NCBI GenBank assembly: GCA_000333855.2
Contig: CM007328.1
Coordinates: 54,345-79,808 of the forward strand
Source of the DNA: Endotrypanum monterogeii
Taxonomy: Eukaryota > Euglenozoa > Kinetoplastea > Trypanosomatida > Trypanosomatidae
DNA length: 25,464 bases
Reading direction: 5' to 3'
The notes under the pieces were generated by a model. That model searched no databases, had not been told where the DNA came from, and was given only the letters and a program-made list of their open reading frames with translations. Below are positions 9,012 through 18,700 of this stretch, piece by piece; the first letter of the stretch is position 1; every line of letters begins with the position of its first letter. The position numbers and the translations under genes were made by a program.

Positions 9012-12000
9012 ATGTCCGCCGCAGCAGCAGCAGCTGCAACCGCCTCGCAAGCGGAGGGTGTGGGCACTGCTACGACTGCAGACTTCACGCGCTGGGATGC
9101 GAACACCATCGTAGAGGCACTGTTGTGGATGAACGGTAGAGATCACGGTGACTCCCAGTACCAGGAGCCAACATCAGATGATACTACCCTACAAGTCAAC
9201 CGCAGCGCCACGCCAGTGCAGTCGAGTGTGGATCCTTCAGGCGCCTGTCAGACATCGGGGCCACAGCTGTCCTCCGCAACCCCCGTGCTGTCTCCAGAAA
9301 GACGAGAGCCTCTCGGTCGGCAACAGGAACAAGCGAACAGCGAACTGGAGCCACAGTTGGTGAGGGCAACATGGCCACATAACTCCCCCCTGCGTACATC
9401 GTTTGCATCGGTGGCGCCTCTCGGAGAAGAAGAAACTACGATGCTGTCGTATGTTCAGACACCAACGAGCCGTCACAGTGTTGGCGCACACACAGATGGA
9501 GTGGAGGTGAACAGCGAAGGCAAGGCGCGAAATCGGATGACTGCCTTTGCTTCCTCAACAAGCGGTGAGGACTGTACTGGACTGGTGTCGTCCGCCGCTG
9601 TGTCACGCCGCGCCACAACGCCCATGTCACGTCATTCACTACCAGAGGGCCAAACACCCCAGGCGGCTGCGCATCATCGAGCTCCCCAGGCGGCACAAAC
9701 GCAGCGCACTCCCCCCAGTGCCGCTAATCCATCAGGATCGGTTAGTGCTGGAAGAAGTACTGCCCTTAGCACGGATGTGGGGGGGGTGGCGTGGCAGCGA
9801 AGCTTCGTAGCCCATGCGCAGGAGCTGCTCTGGGAGACGCGGCAGCAGATCGACGAGCTGCGCCGATACAAGGAGAAGTCTCTGCAAGAGGCGCGGCGAG
9901 CTGACTCCTTGGCGGCTGCTAACTGCAGACTCGAAGCTCAGCTCACGGGATGTGAATCGAAGCGCGCCGAGGAGCGTGCGGCACATGAAGGCACCCTCTC
10001 TGCTCTCTCCCAGCAGGTGCTGCTACTCGAAGAAGCACTGGGGGAGCGGGGGCGCAGGACGGTGGAACTCCAACGAGAGCTGCAAGCAGTACAGGCGGCG
10101 TTGGCACAACAGGAAGGGAAGCACCAGCGAGAGCTCCAGCAGGTACGAGGCGAACACGAACGCTACGTTGAGCAGCTGGTTGCCGAGCACGACCTGCAGA
10201 GAGCGCAGTGGCGCGAGCAGCAGCCGTGTCTGGGGAATAAACTGGTCGAGTTGGAGTCAGGAGGCACCACATGCTCTACCCCTCAAACGAACCCGAACAC
10301 GAGTTGCGCTGAACGAGGGCCACCGTGCACAGGCGAAGCACTCGCATTCGCGTGCGAGGGGCGTGAGGAGCGCAACGTAGCCGTAACCCCGCCTGACGCG
10401 GCCACCAGCATAGACGACATGCGACCCCCCACCACGGCAATCACCACTGCAGCAACGCCGCCGCCGGAGAACGATGCTGCTCCGAATCTGCGGACCCATC
10501 GAGGTGGTTCAGCTCAGCAACAGTTCCCAGGGCAAGCGATGCTGTCTCGGCCCTCGACTGTCGACGCGAGCCTCCAGCAGGAGTCCATGCGGCGCCACCT
10601 AGCCGAGGATCGTGTTGCCCAGCTTTTGGAGCAAAACTCGCGGTTGCGAAGGGCACTGGCGAGCGCTAACACGGCTGCTGACAGCACGGCACCCGTCTCT
10701 GAGCCGGCGGGTAAGGAAATTTTGGCTTCGAAAAACACTTGCCAAGACGACCTTGACACCACGGTTGGGGCGACGCGTGACGTCGAGGATCCACAAGGCA
10801 GAATTCTACAGGAGATCCACAACGAATACACAGCGCTTCGCCGCGAGAGCGCTTTCTTGCTTTCGCGTCACCAAAAAAGACGACAACGAGAGAAGGAGCG
10901 GTGGGCTTCCGTGCGCTCCGCTCTCTGCTCTGCCCTCGGCGCACTGGGGCTACGCGACGCCCAATGCGCTCTCGAAGCTGCGGGCACTGCTGTTACGTCG
11001 GCCTTGCACCATGTCAGCGAAAGTGCAGGTGATTCGACTGATGCTGTCTTCTATGCTGTGTTGGCTGCACTCGACAATCTCGTTGTGAGCGTGCGCTCTC
11101 AGCAGGAAGCGGCGCGAGACGAGCGGCGGCAGCTGTCCACGCTGGAGACGGCCTTGCGCACGCTAGAGACGCGCAACCAGGCGCACATCGCCTGTCTGGA
11201 TGCCACAAAAGCAGAACTGCACCACTCGCAGCGCGAATTAGAGTCTTGGAAGGAGTGCCAACAGCAGCTGGCAGCTCGCCATGAAGCACAAAGCAAGATG
11301 TGTCGATTCGCCAAGGTCCAGCTAAAGGAGGTCACCGGTGTCCTGCGGAGAGCCTTGCACGAATGTCTGCAACCTCTCCTTCCGTTGTCGTTATCGTCGT
11401 CGTCCACTGGAAGTCTGGCAGTCGAGGATGGTGCAAGTGAGGCTATCCACGGCTCAGACCAGCGCGTCGTGAGGAAGGTAAGCAGCCCTTCACGAATCCA
11501 ACGGCCGCACAGCTCCTCCATATTGTCCGTGTCGCCTGATGGTATCCGATGCAGTTATAGCAACGTTACTCCAGAGCCAACCGCGGCAGATGCCACACCT
11601 GTATCGGGTTGCGAAGACGAGGCGCACACAGCTATGAGGGTAGACGACTCGCTTGATCATGCCGCTCCTCCACATGAGGTGTCCAGCGCGGGGGCCAGGA
11701 CGGCGAGCAGAAATACGGTCGGTGTCAGCGCACGCGGACCTCTCTCGCTGGTGTCACACGCATCGGATGCGAGGCTTACCCCGTCATCCACATCCACGCC
11801 ACATGCCACATATGAAAGACGAGACACGGAGGTCGATGCTGAAGAGAATGCCTTGGAGCACGACATAACAGTGTTGCATCAGGTGCTGGTGAAGCTACTC
11901 AGGACATGGCGCCGCCGCCAACACGCACTCGTGGAGGCCGCCAAGGCATCCCAGCGGCGTGTCTCAGCTTTACAGACAGAGAACCGAAGTCTGTTAGTGA

Positions 12001-15000
12001 AACAGAGACAGGCGGATGCGCGCCGTCAACAACAAATACGTCTCTCTCGTGCTGCGGCGCAGAGTCACACGCACCAACTCGAACAGGCTCAGCGAGAGGT
12101 GGAGGAACTACAGCTGCAGGTGGCGCGCGAAGGTGCGCTGGCCCGCCAGAAAGCGGGGGACTGGGAGGGCGAGCGTGAGGTACTACGTCGACGCATCCGC
12201 GTCACCGAGGAGCAGCTCAACCGTGCCGAACAGGCGCTCGTGGAGGCAGACGTTAGCCGAAAGGCTGAGAGCGCCTCTCACGAAGCGCAAGCGCGCGCGC
12301 TGAATGACATCACGGCAGCGCGTGATCGACTCGAGCGGCGTCAGGCTGACCTCTGCGAACACGTGGAGGATCTAGAAACACAGCTGTTGGCTGCAGAGCG
12401 GACGCAGAAGACGCTGCACGCACTGCTCACATCCTCCGTGGCATTCATGGTGGCACTCCTATCGTGTCACCAGCAGCTACAGGACCACTATCGAGTTTCC
12501 CGAACACTGGCCGCAGTGGACGCGCAGACAGCCACGATGGTTGAACGTGTGCTGGCATGCAGCTGGTCGAGCGGCGGTGAACAGACGGCGGCGGAAGGGG
12601 GAGATAAACGGTCCACACCCCCAGCGGAGACCGCGGGTCGGGTGTCTGTCTGGCCCGCTGTGAGGGAGCCGTACTTGATCGCGCCTGCGTCTCGCTTCCG
12701 CGTGCTCGGCCACGCTGTGCGTGCGGTGTGGCGGCTATCGCGGGTCCTCGCAGGTCGCCAGCGTCTGCGATCTCAACTCGGTACACGGCGCCCTGATGAG
12801 GCCCTCCCGCTGGCCGCCGGCACAACAGCAGCAGCGACTCCGGCGACGTTGCAACCACTCTGGACCTCTCTCTCCTTCTGCGCCTTCACGGGGAGTGCTG
12901 CGGCTCCTGTGCAGAGTGGCGCAATGGCGCCGCCACACCACCAGCTGCTACGGCTTTACACGACAGGCCCCGACTTGTATACCCTTCCTGTGGTGCACTT
13001 GCCACCACCGCTAGAACTTGCATCACTGATATCCCGTGATGCCCCAGAGGCGGCAGGGGTTTGGGGAGGTGGGGATGGCCCCAAGGTGAGCTTCGATCTC
13101 GGTAGTTGCACGGAGGAGGAACTGAAAAGGGAAGGGAAACATATTGGTACTGACCAGCACCACCACCAGCAGCAGCAGCAGCAGCAGCAGCTCGTGCAGT
13201 TGCTGTCGATAGTCAAGCTGGATGTTCAGGCCCCTACAACGCAGTATCTGTGTGCCAAGACGGCGGCTGCAAGCTCTGTGAGCGCACTGGCGGCGACGGA
13301 GCTCTTGCACCTGCTGCGAATACGCCAAACCCTCAGTGACAAACTGGGGATGCCCCGAGAAAAAAGGAATCCGTCGATCCCAGCGCCGGAGCGGTCACTC
13401 CAGCCGTCAGACCTGCGCCTCCTCCTTCCAGGCAGGGTCGCCACGCTTCTCCAGATAAAATTCGAGCAGACCACGGCGCAGTCTTGTCGATTGGCGGAAT
13501 CAGATCTTCTCCAGCAGCAGCTAATGGAGCAAAACAAAAAACTAATCACGGCTCTGAGACTGCGGACAGCGCAGTACGACACCGTCTCTGCCGAGCTGCA
13601 GTCGCTGGCGTCGCAGCTGGAGCTCCACCACGCCGCGCGAGAAGAACAAACTGGTGCGCAAGAACGGCTTGTCGAGGCACGCACAGCCTTACTTCGAGAG
13701 AGAAAACTACGCCGCGAGGCAGAAGATAAGCTGGCAGAGCTGCAGCTGGCACGACTACAGTGGATTGGCGAGCAGGAGCTCTACAAGCGTGAGGTGTACG
13801 CGTTGAACATGGAACTAGCCAACACATCGGTGTCGTGCTCGTCTCCAGCTGTCGAGGTAGGGCACGTGCCGGCTGCTATTTTGTTGGGCGGTGGTGCTGG
13901 GCCGGCAACGAAAGAGTCTGCGCTGTCAATCGAGGTGAACGAAACCACGGACACGGACACCAGCGGCCGTCTTGCGTCGTCCGTCTCACAGCCAGATCCA
14001 CCCTCGGGACGCACGACGGGTGGAGTACGGGTGGTCCAGAGCCATGGTGATCACCGCAGCCACCCCCCAGCCCTTCACGACGTTCCTGCGGTAGCACAGG
14101 TGGACAGCTGTCAAGGCAACGAGAACTACCACTACTACTACGAGTTGCTGCGGGGGGACCACCAGCGAGATGACGACGACGACGACGACGGCGGTGGTGG
14201 CGCTGAACAGTTTTCAAACGGCAGTGATGCGAAGGCGGAATCTCGAGAGAAGAAGCACTCGCACCATAAGATCCCACCGCTGCCATTGCTGCGGTACCGC
14301 CCCCGAGGTAACCTACCCACACTGCAGGGCCTCGCCGAGAATACACCGGCCTTTGAGAATAGCCTTGACGGCGATGTTGCTGCCAGTGGTGGTGGCGGTA
14401 AGGGTGTTCAGGCACTCAGTACACCCAGTACTTCACTGTGGAACACGCCGTCGCACTCCCAAGCGCTGTCGCACGTAGACCCCTTCCCATCGACAGCGGG
14501 AGATGTGTCAACGCTGCCCCCGAGGGCAGATGCAGACATGCCGCGTACACAACACGCAGTGCAGCGCGCAGTAACTGCATTCCAGTTGTACGTGCCGAAG
14601 GTCGCGCGGCACCGCGAGAAGGGCTGCGGTAGCGCTGAGCAGGCGTGTGACGCAAGCGGCCGAACGCCACCGCCTCTTGGCGACATCTCGCAACGACTAG
14701 CCGCGGAGAGGGAAGTGCCGTGCGCGTCACGCGATGGGCCAATGCATGACGAACTGCTTCACCAGCGCTCACTGCGGCGGGGGGAAATGTTGGAACAGTT
14801 GCATTTATCCAACCCGCGGCCCGTTGAGCCAAGGTCCTCAGCGACAGCCTCCGCGTCGGCCACCTCTCGACAGCCGCCAGAGGAGCCCTCGTCGCGTCGC
14901 GCGAGAACTTCAGAGGTAGGTGCAATACGCACCGTGGCGCTGGACTCGTCGAGGGAGAAATCTACCTTGCTTGGCTCGCCATCGGCGCCCGTCCCACCAC

Positions 15001-15095
15001 GAGGACACGACCACCATCTAGATGGCCCAGGCGACACAGGCGGCGCCTCGCACGCTAGCAGTCCGGCTTACTTTATAGCCCGGTCAGCCCGATAG
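9012..15095 (+). CDS. Giant coiled-coil protein
   Basis: A 2027-residue protein, not matched to a named family. After an Ala-rich N-terminus and about 250 low-complexity residues come five coiled-coil blocks rich in Gln, Glu, Arg, Leu and Ala. They lie at about residues 260-405, 526-558, 595-793, 943-1180 and 1467-1607, separated by Ser/Thr/Pro-rich linkers. A His3-Gln8 run lies at about 1383-1393 and a poly-Asp run followed by Gly near 1720-1730. The last 400 residues look disordered. Long interrupted coiled coils of this type are common in trypanosomatid basal-body, flagellar and cytoskeletal scaffold proteins, so a structural role is the best guess. The open frame reaches back to 8652 but starts there with TTG. 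ATG 9012 is the first in-frame ATG and is the only sensible start. No motor, kinase or other catalytic signature was seen. Confidence 0.85.
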   Translation: MSAAAAAAATASQAEGVGTATTADFTRWDANTIVEALLWMNGRDHGDSQYQEPTSDDTTLQVNRSATPVQSSVDPSGACQTSGPQLSSATPVLSPERREPLGRQQEQANSELEPQLVRATWPHNSPLRTSFASVAPLGEEETTMLSYVQTPTSRHSVGAHTDGVEVNSEGKARNRMTAFASSTSGEDCTGLVSSAAVSRRATTPMSRHSLPEGQTPQAAAHHRAPQAAQTQRTPPSAANPSGSVSAGRSTALSTDVGGVAWQRSFVAHAQELLWETRQQIDELRRYKEKSLQEARRADSLAAANCRLEAQLTGCESKRAEERAAHEGTLSALSQQVLLLEEALGERGRRTVELQRELQAVQAALAQQEGKHQRELQQVRGEHERYVEQLVAEHDLQRAQWREQQPCLGNKLVELESGGTTCSTPQTNPNTSCAERGPPCTGEALAFACEGREERNVAVTPPDAATSIDDMRPPTTAITTAATPPPENDAAPNLRTHRGGSAQQQFPGQAMLSRPSTVDASLQQESMRRHLAEDRVAQLLEQNSRLRRALASANTAADSTAPVSEPAGKEILASKNTCQDDLDTTVGATRDVEDPQGRILQEIHNEYTALRRESAFLLSRHQKRRQREKERWASVRSALCSALGALGLRDAQCALEAAGTAVTSALHHVSESAGDSTDAVFYAVLAALDNLVVSVRSQQEAARDERRQLSTLETALRTLETRNQAHIACLDATKAELHHSQRELESWKECQQQLAARHEAQSKMCRFAKVQLKEVTGVLRRALHECLQPLLPLSLSSSSTGSLAVEDGASEAIHGSDQRVVRKVSSPSRIQRPHSSSILSVSPDGIRCSYSNVTPEPTAADATPVSGCEDEAHTAMRVDDSLDHAAPPHEVSSAGARTASRNTVGVSARGPLSLVSHASDARLTPSSTSTPHATYERRDTEVDAEENALEHDITVLHQVLVKLLRTWRRRQHALVEAAKASQRRVSALQTENRSLLVKQRQADARRQQQIRLSRAAAQSHTHQLEQAQREVEELQLQVAREGALARQKAGDWEGEREVLRRRIRVTEEQLNRAEQALVEADVSRKAESASHEAQARALNDITAARDRLERRQADLCEHVEDLETQLLAAERTQKTLHALLTSSVAFMVALLSCHQQLQDHYRVSRTLAAVDAQTATMVERVLACSWSSGGEQTAAEGGDKRSTPPAETAGRVSVWPAVREPYLIAPASRFRVLGHAVRAVWRLSRVLAGRQRLRSQLGTRRPDEALPLAAGTTAAATPATLQPLWTSLSFCAFTGSAAAPVQSGAMAPPHHQLLRLYTTGPDLYTLPVVHLPPPLELASLISRDAPEAAGVWGGGDGPKVSFDLGSCTEEELKREGKHIGTDQHHHQQQQQQQQLVQLLSIVKLDVQAPTTQYLCAKTAAASSVSALAATELLHLLRIRQTLSDKLGMPREKRNPSIPAPERSLQPSDLRLLLPGRVATLLQIKFEQTTAQSCRLAESDLLQQQLMEQNKKLITALRLRTAQYDTVSAELQSLASQLELHHAAREEQTGAQERLVEARTALLRERKLRREAEDKLAELQLARLQWIGEQELYKREVYALNMELANTSVSCSSPAVEVGHVPAAILLGGGAGPATKESALSIEVNETTDTDTSGRLASSVSQPDPPSGRTTGGVRVVQSHGDHRSHPPALHDVPAVAQVDSCQGNENYHYYYELLRGDHQRDDDDDDDGGGGAEQFSNGSDAKAESREKKHSHHKIPPLPLLRYRPRGNLPTLQGLAENTPAFENSLDGDVAASGGGGKGVQALSTPSTSLWNTPSHSQALSHVDPFPSTAGDVSTLPPRADADMPRTQHAVQRAVTAFQLYVPKVARHREKGCGSAEQACDASGRTPPPLGDISQRLAAEREVPCASRDGPMHDELLHQRSLRRGEMLEQLHLSNPRPVEPRSSATASASATSRQPPEEPSSRRARTSEVGAIRTVALDSSREKSTLLGSPSAPVPPRGHDHHLDGPGDTGGASHASSPAYFIARSAR
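13158..13190 (+). repeat. His/Gln-coding CAC-CAG trinucleotide tract
   Basis: Three CAC codons followed by eight uninterrupted CAG codons inside the coiled-coil gene encode His3-Gln8. It lies in a linker between coiled-coil blocks, where length changes should be tolerated. Confidence 0.9.
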
Positions 15096-15586
15096 CGGCA
15101 CACTGAGCACACGTGCAGACCCACGCACATCGAGCTTTCCTATACCCCACCCCCACTCTCATGGGTTCCTCTGCTCCCTTGACCCCATCTCAAGGCACAG
15201 CGCTCACTCTCTGGTGCTACTGGGAGCGTCATCGTTCCACTCGCAACACATGGATGCCCAACCACAGCTGGTGTGCATCCCAGCAACACAGTACCCAGCT
15301 TCCTCTACTGGGAGTGGTGCGTGTGGAAGGGGGGGGGGTATAACCCCTCCCCAGCCTCTGTTTGTGGCCAGTGGACGACATCACCCGCACTGATTACCAG
15401 CTGTCAAACAAATACACTTACTTACCATTTAGCGACCTCCCGCATCACAACCACCACCACCAACGCTTCCCTCTTCTCGCTCACGAGAGGGACTTTGATA
15501 AAATAGGGGGGGGCGGTGCAAGGGGAGAGAGGAGGCGCAACCCCCCCCACACACACACAGACACAGAAACACTTCTATGACATTCT

Positions 15587-15660
15587 CATCAACTCCGCGA
15601 CTTCCCGTGCCTCCATACCGCCCCCTTCACCCCCACATACACACACACACACACACACAG
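15587..15660 (+). promoter_or_regulatory. Candidate spliced-leader acceptor for the ATG6-like gene
   Basis: A C/T-rich tract followed by (CA)n ends in CAG with AG at 15659-15660. Use of this site would include the short upstream ORF 15663-15719. A later AG at 15696-15697 would exclude it. Both leave ATG 15721 as the main start. Inference from pattern. Confidence 0.45.
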
Positions 15661-15662
15661 AC

Positions 15663-15719
15663 ATGTCTATCTATCTATATATACATATACAAACTAGAGT
15701 AATAAAGATATGCGAATAG
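15663..15719 (+). other. Upstream ORF ending one base before the ATG6-like start
   Basis: ATG at 15663 opens an 18-codon frame ending in TAG at 15717-15719. The main ATG begins at 15721, in a different frame, with only an A between them. If the mRNA starts at or upstream of about 15660, ribosomes translating this ORF would terminate right at the main start. That layout suits either repression or termination-reinitiation. Whether it is in the mRNA depends on the acceptor used. Confidence 0.4.
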
Positions 15720-15720
15720 A

Positions 15721-18700
15721 ATGTGCCAACCAGTCCCCTCCTCAACAGTCGTTGATGCCTCAGAGCTATCCGCTGTGACCCCGCCCTCGATCGAGTTGCA
15801 GCTGCCCACATATGATGTATCCTCCTCAGCGCGTCGCAACGAGGATGGCCTTCCCACGCTGTCAACAGGGGGGGATCAATGCGGCGGAGGCGCCTCGCTA
15901 GCCAGCGCTCTCCACTTTATCTGCTGTCGCTGTCGCCGCCCAATGGTGGTTCATCCAGGAATGCATCACAGCGCGGCGCTGGCGAGCTTCTCGGACAAGC
16001 CTCAGGGGCGCACACCCCTCGGGGTATGCCCCACACCCGCAGTCCAAACTGCCGTGGGTAATCCAGCCGCAACTTGCGGTGTGGGACCTGCCCCCGACAT
16101 CCTTGACCCACCCATAACAGATCCGGGCAGAGATTATCGGCTGGCTCGACACGAGGACGACGGCGATGCTCTTGCCCGTGTGCCGGCGACAGTGACATCG
16201 ACAGACGCATCGCAAGGGTTTGAAGGGCTTACGTCTTCCATGGTAACAAACATCACCGACGAAGCTCTTCTCAAAGCGCTACCGCCCTATTTTTTCGAGT
16301 CAGCGGAGCTGCTGAGCCTGTCGCAACTGTCGGATCTACTCTCAGCCGCGCAGGGAAGCAGTATGGATGTCACCCCGGCGACCTTCTTGGCGGAGCATGC
16401 GTCGATGGGCAACCGCCCGCCCACATCGCTGCCCCCTCCGCACTCCCTTAGCATTGCAGCCCCGTACTCGGAAGCTGCAGCCACACCCGCAGTTCCGGTG
16501 GTGCTGGACGTGTCCCAGCTTGTCTTTCTCGGCGTGTCAGTGCGAAGCTCAACAAACAGAGATAGTCGAGGGGCGAAGGATGAGCCGGATGTCTTTGATG
16601 AGGGAGAAACACCTGGCGTTGCAGCGCTCTTGGCACACGAGTCGAGCAGCACCACTGCCGCCGACGGCTACAGCCAACGTCACGCCACTGCTCCTGACAA
16701 GTACAGCGGCGAGAGCAGCGTAACCGAACTAAGGACAAGACCTCCTCGGGGAGCCCCCAGTGTCGGCACCCTGCCGCTGCCGCCAACGCTGTCATCCCAC
16801 GCGGAAGGGGGAGTTGGTGAGAAGTCTGCAACACGTAGCTGTAACGCCGCTGACTTCCCCTCCGCTTCACTGTCGCACCCGCCCAGGGCCGATGACTCGT
16901 GCGCAGACCCCCCACTGCTCTACAAATCGATATCGCTCTCTGCAACCCTCTCACCACCACCACCACCACAACAACAACAACAACAACGGCCGGCGCCATC
17001 GTTGACGCCCCCTCCCGAGCAAGGCATCGTCGCCGCAGCGCCTGCCGACGAGTTGCTGGAAACGCTGCCTTTGGATGAGCTCTGCCGTCGTTGGATGCGT
17101 CTTGTTGCGCAAACAGCTGAGCCGCATGAGCAGCCCGTGTGCATGAGCTGCTGGCGTGGCACATATACTGTCCCGCTGCAGCAGCGCACGCAACTAGCAT
17201 TGGAGGGCACCAACGCACTGTCGTCAATGGCCTCGGGCACACGAGAGGAAATAAATCGTTTCTTCACAATGTGCTACACCGATCCGACCACAACACAGTT
17301 GCGGGGTGCGGTTGTCACCCCGGGCAGCCTTCTCCGGGGTCCTAGCGACGCCGAAAGGAGGCCAGCGATGGACTCCAAGGTGGCTGCAGGGAATCTCCCG
17401 CGGATTTTGCCCCATGTGTCACTCGACGCGGTGGCAGCGAATTTGTTCGGCCCCAACGAGGAGAATCTGCTCAACTCCCTCGACGCGCTCTCCGCGCCAC
17501 ACCGGGGGATTTTTCGTCCCCTGCAAGGGTCTCTGGTGGCATCAGGGCCCTCGCAGTGTCTTTCTGCGCCCTCCCTCGAGCCACACAAAGCACCCGAGGC
17601 AGGGTGCGACGTGAATACATCAACCCTGTCTTCTTGCAGCCACGAGACACAACAACTGGCGGCGGAGCTAGAAAACCTTCAGGAGCAGCAAGCGAGTCTG
17701 GACCGGCGTGCGGCGGAGCTGCGAGAGGTGCTGCATGCCTTGGAGTCTACAGCGGAGTCCAGAAGTCCATCCGAGGGGCAGTGCGGTGACGCCGCCGCAG
17801 TGCGACCGGCGACAGGTGCGCCGCTGGAGGGATGGCAAAGACTCGCAGTCGACCACAACATACGCGAGGTGCAGTGTGCTTTCACTGTAGGGGATAAAGA
17901 GGCTGAAAGGAAAAAATCCTTGGCCGACCTCGTCACCCGTCTCGCCTTTGTATCTGCGACACCAATCGATGCCCTCTGCTTCCCGATCGATGTCTCCGGG
18001 CCTGTGGGCCTCATTGCAGGATTGCGACTTGGACTTGTTCCACCGTATTCCGGGTCTAGCAGTAGCCACGGAGGATCAGCTGACGGTGACGTGAGAGGCA
18101 GTGGCGCCTCGGCGGCTTTCGGCTTGTCTGCACCCCCGCTAAGCGCCCACGGACCCGGGCCCCTGTCGGACGAAGGCATACATCTGAACTTATTTGTGCA
18201 TCGCCAGGTGAGCTATGCACAGCTTCTCCTCAGCGGCAACACAAGTGCGGCTGGCGAAGACCCAACAAACTCTGGGCCACGGGGAAGTGTCTCGAAAGCC
18301 ATCCGCAGGGCCGATGATAGTCCGTGGGGTGGCGATGGGACAGCCGTCTCGACCGCCGCTGCTGTTGCTGCTGCTGCTACTGCTACTGCCGCTGTCCCGC
18401 TCGCTGAACCACGCGCCAACACGCGCGTGTCACCGGGTGAGGTCAACGCCGCGTGCGGCTACTTGCTGCAGCTGATCAACTATCTCGCTCGCGTGAACGG
18501 TTTCTATTTTCAGACGGCAATCCTGCGGCCAGCCGGAGATCGGAGTACACTAACGCTCCTGAAGCGCGTGCCGGCCTCGTCCAGCGCCGCTGCTGCAGGT
18601 GGCGGTCGTGGTGAGGCCCTACTGACAACTGCAGCATCGTTTTCGCCCTTGAGTTTATGGAGTTACCTCACTCGGGGAGACAACGTGCAAGCGCAGTCGA

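Larger units (their letters stand above)
15096..15720 (+). other. Intergenic region between the coiled-coil and ATG6-like genes
   Basis: No gene is supported. The first 230 bases (about 15100-15330) are unusually free of simple repeats and contain the 10-mer CTACTGGGAG twice (15217-15226 and 15305-15314). Then come a G-run/TATAA/C-run inverted repeat (about 15329-15351), more G- and C-runs, and CA microsatellites (15638-15658) that lead into a predicted splice acceptor. Confidence 0.7.

Noticed and set aside
13876..14415. 179-codon minus-strand open frame within the coiled-coil gene
   Set aside because: It is a shadow of the coding strand, with Arg/His-rich composition from the complement of CAC, GAC and GGT codons. 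No independent support.
16200..16360. BH3-like motif in the N-terminal part of the ATG6-like protein
   Set aside because: The Leu-rich segment around residues 180-205 lacks a convincing LxxxGD core, so no BH3 call is made.
16448..17242. 264-codon open frame on the minus strand within the ATG6-like gene
   Set aside because: It is antisense to a well-supported gene in GC-rich sequence, where stop codons are rare. It has low-complexity composition, and no minus-strand gene is expected inside the transcription unit.
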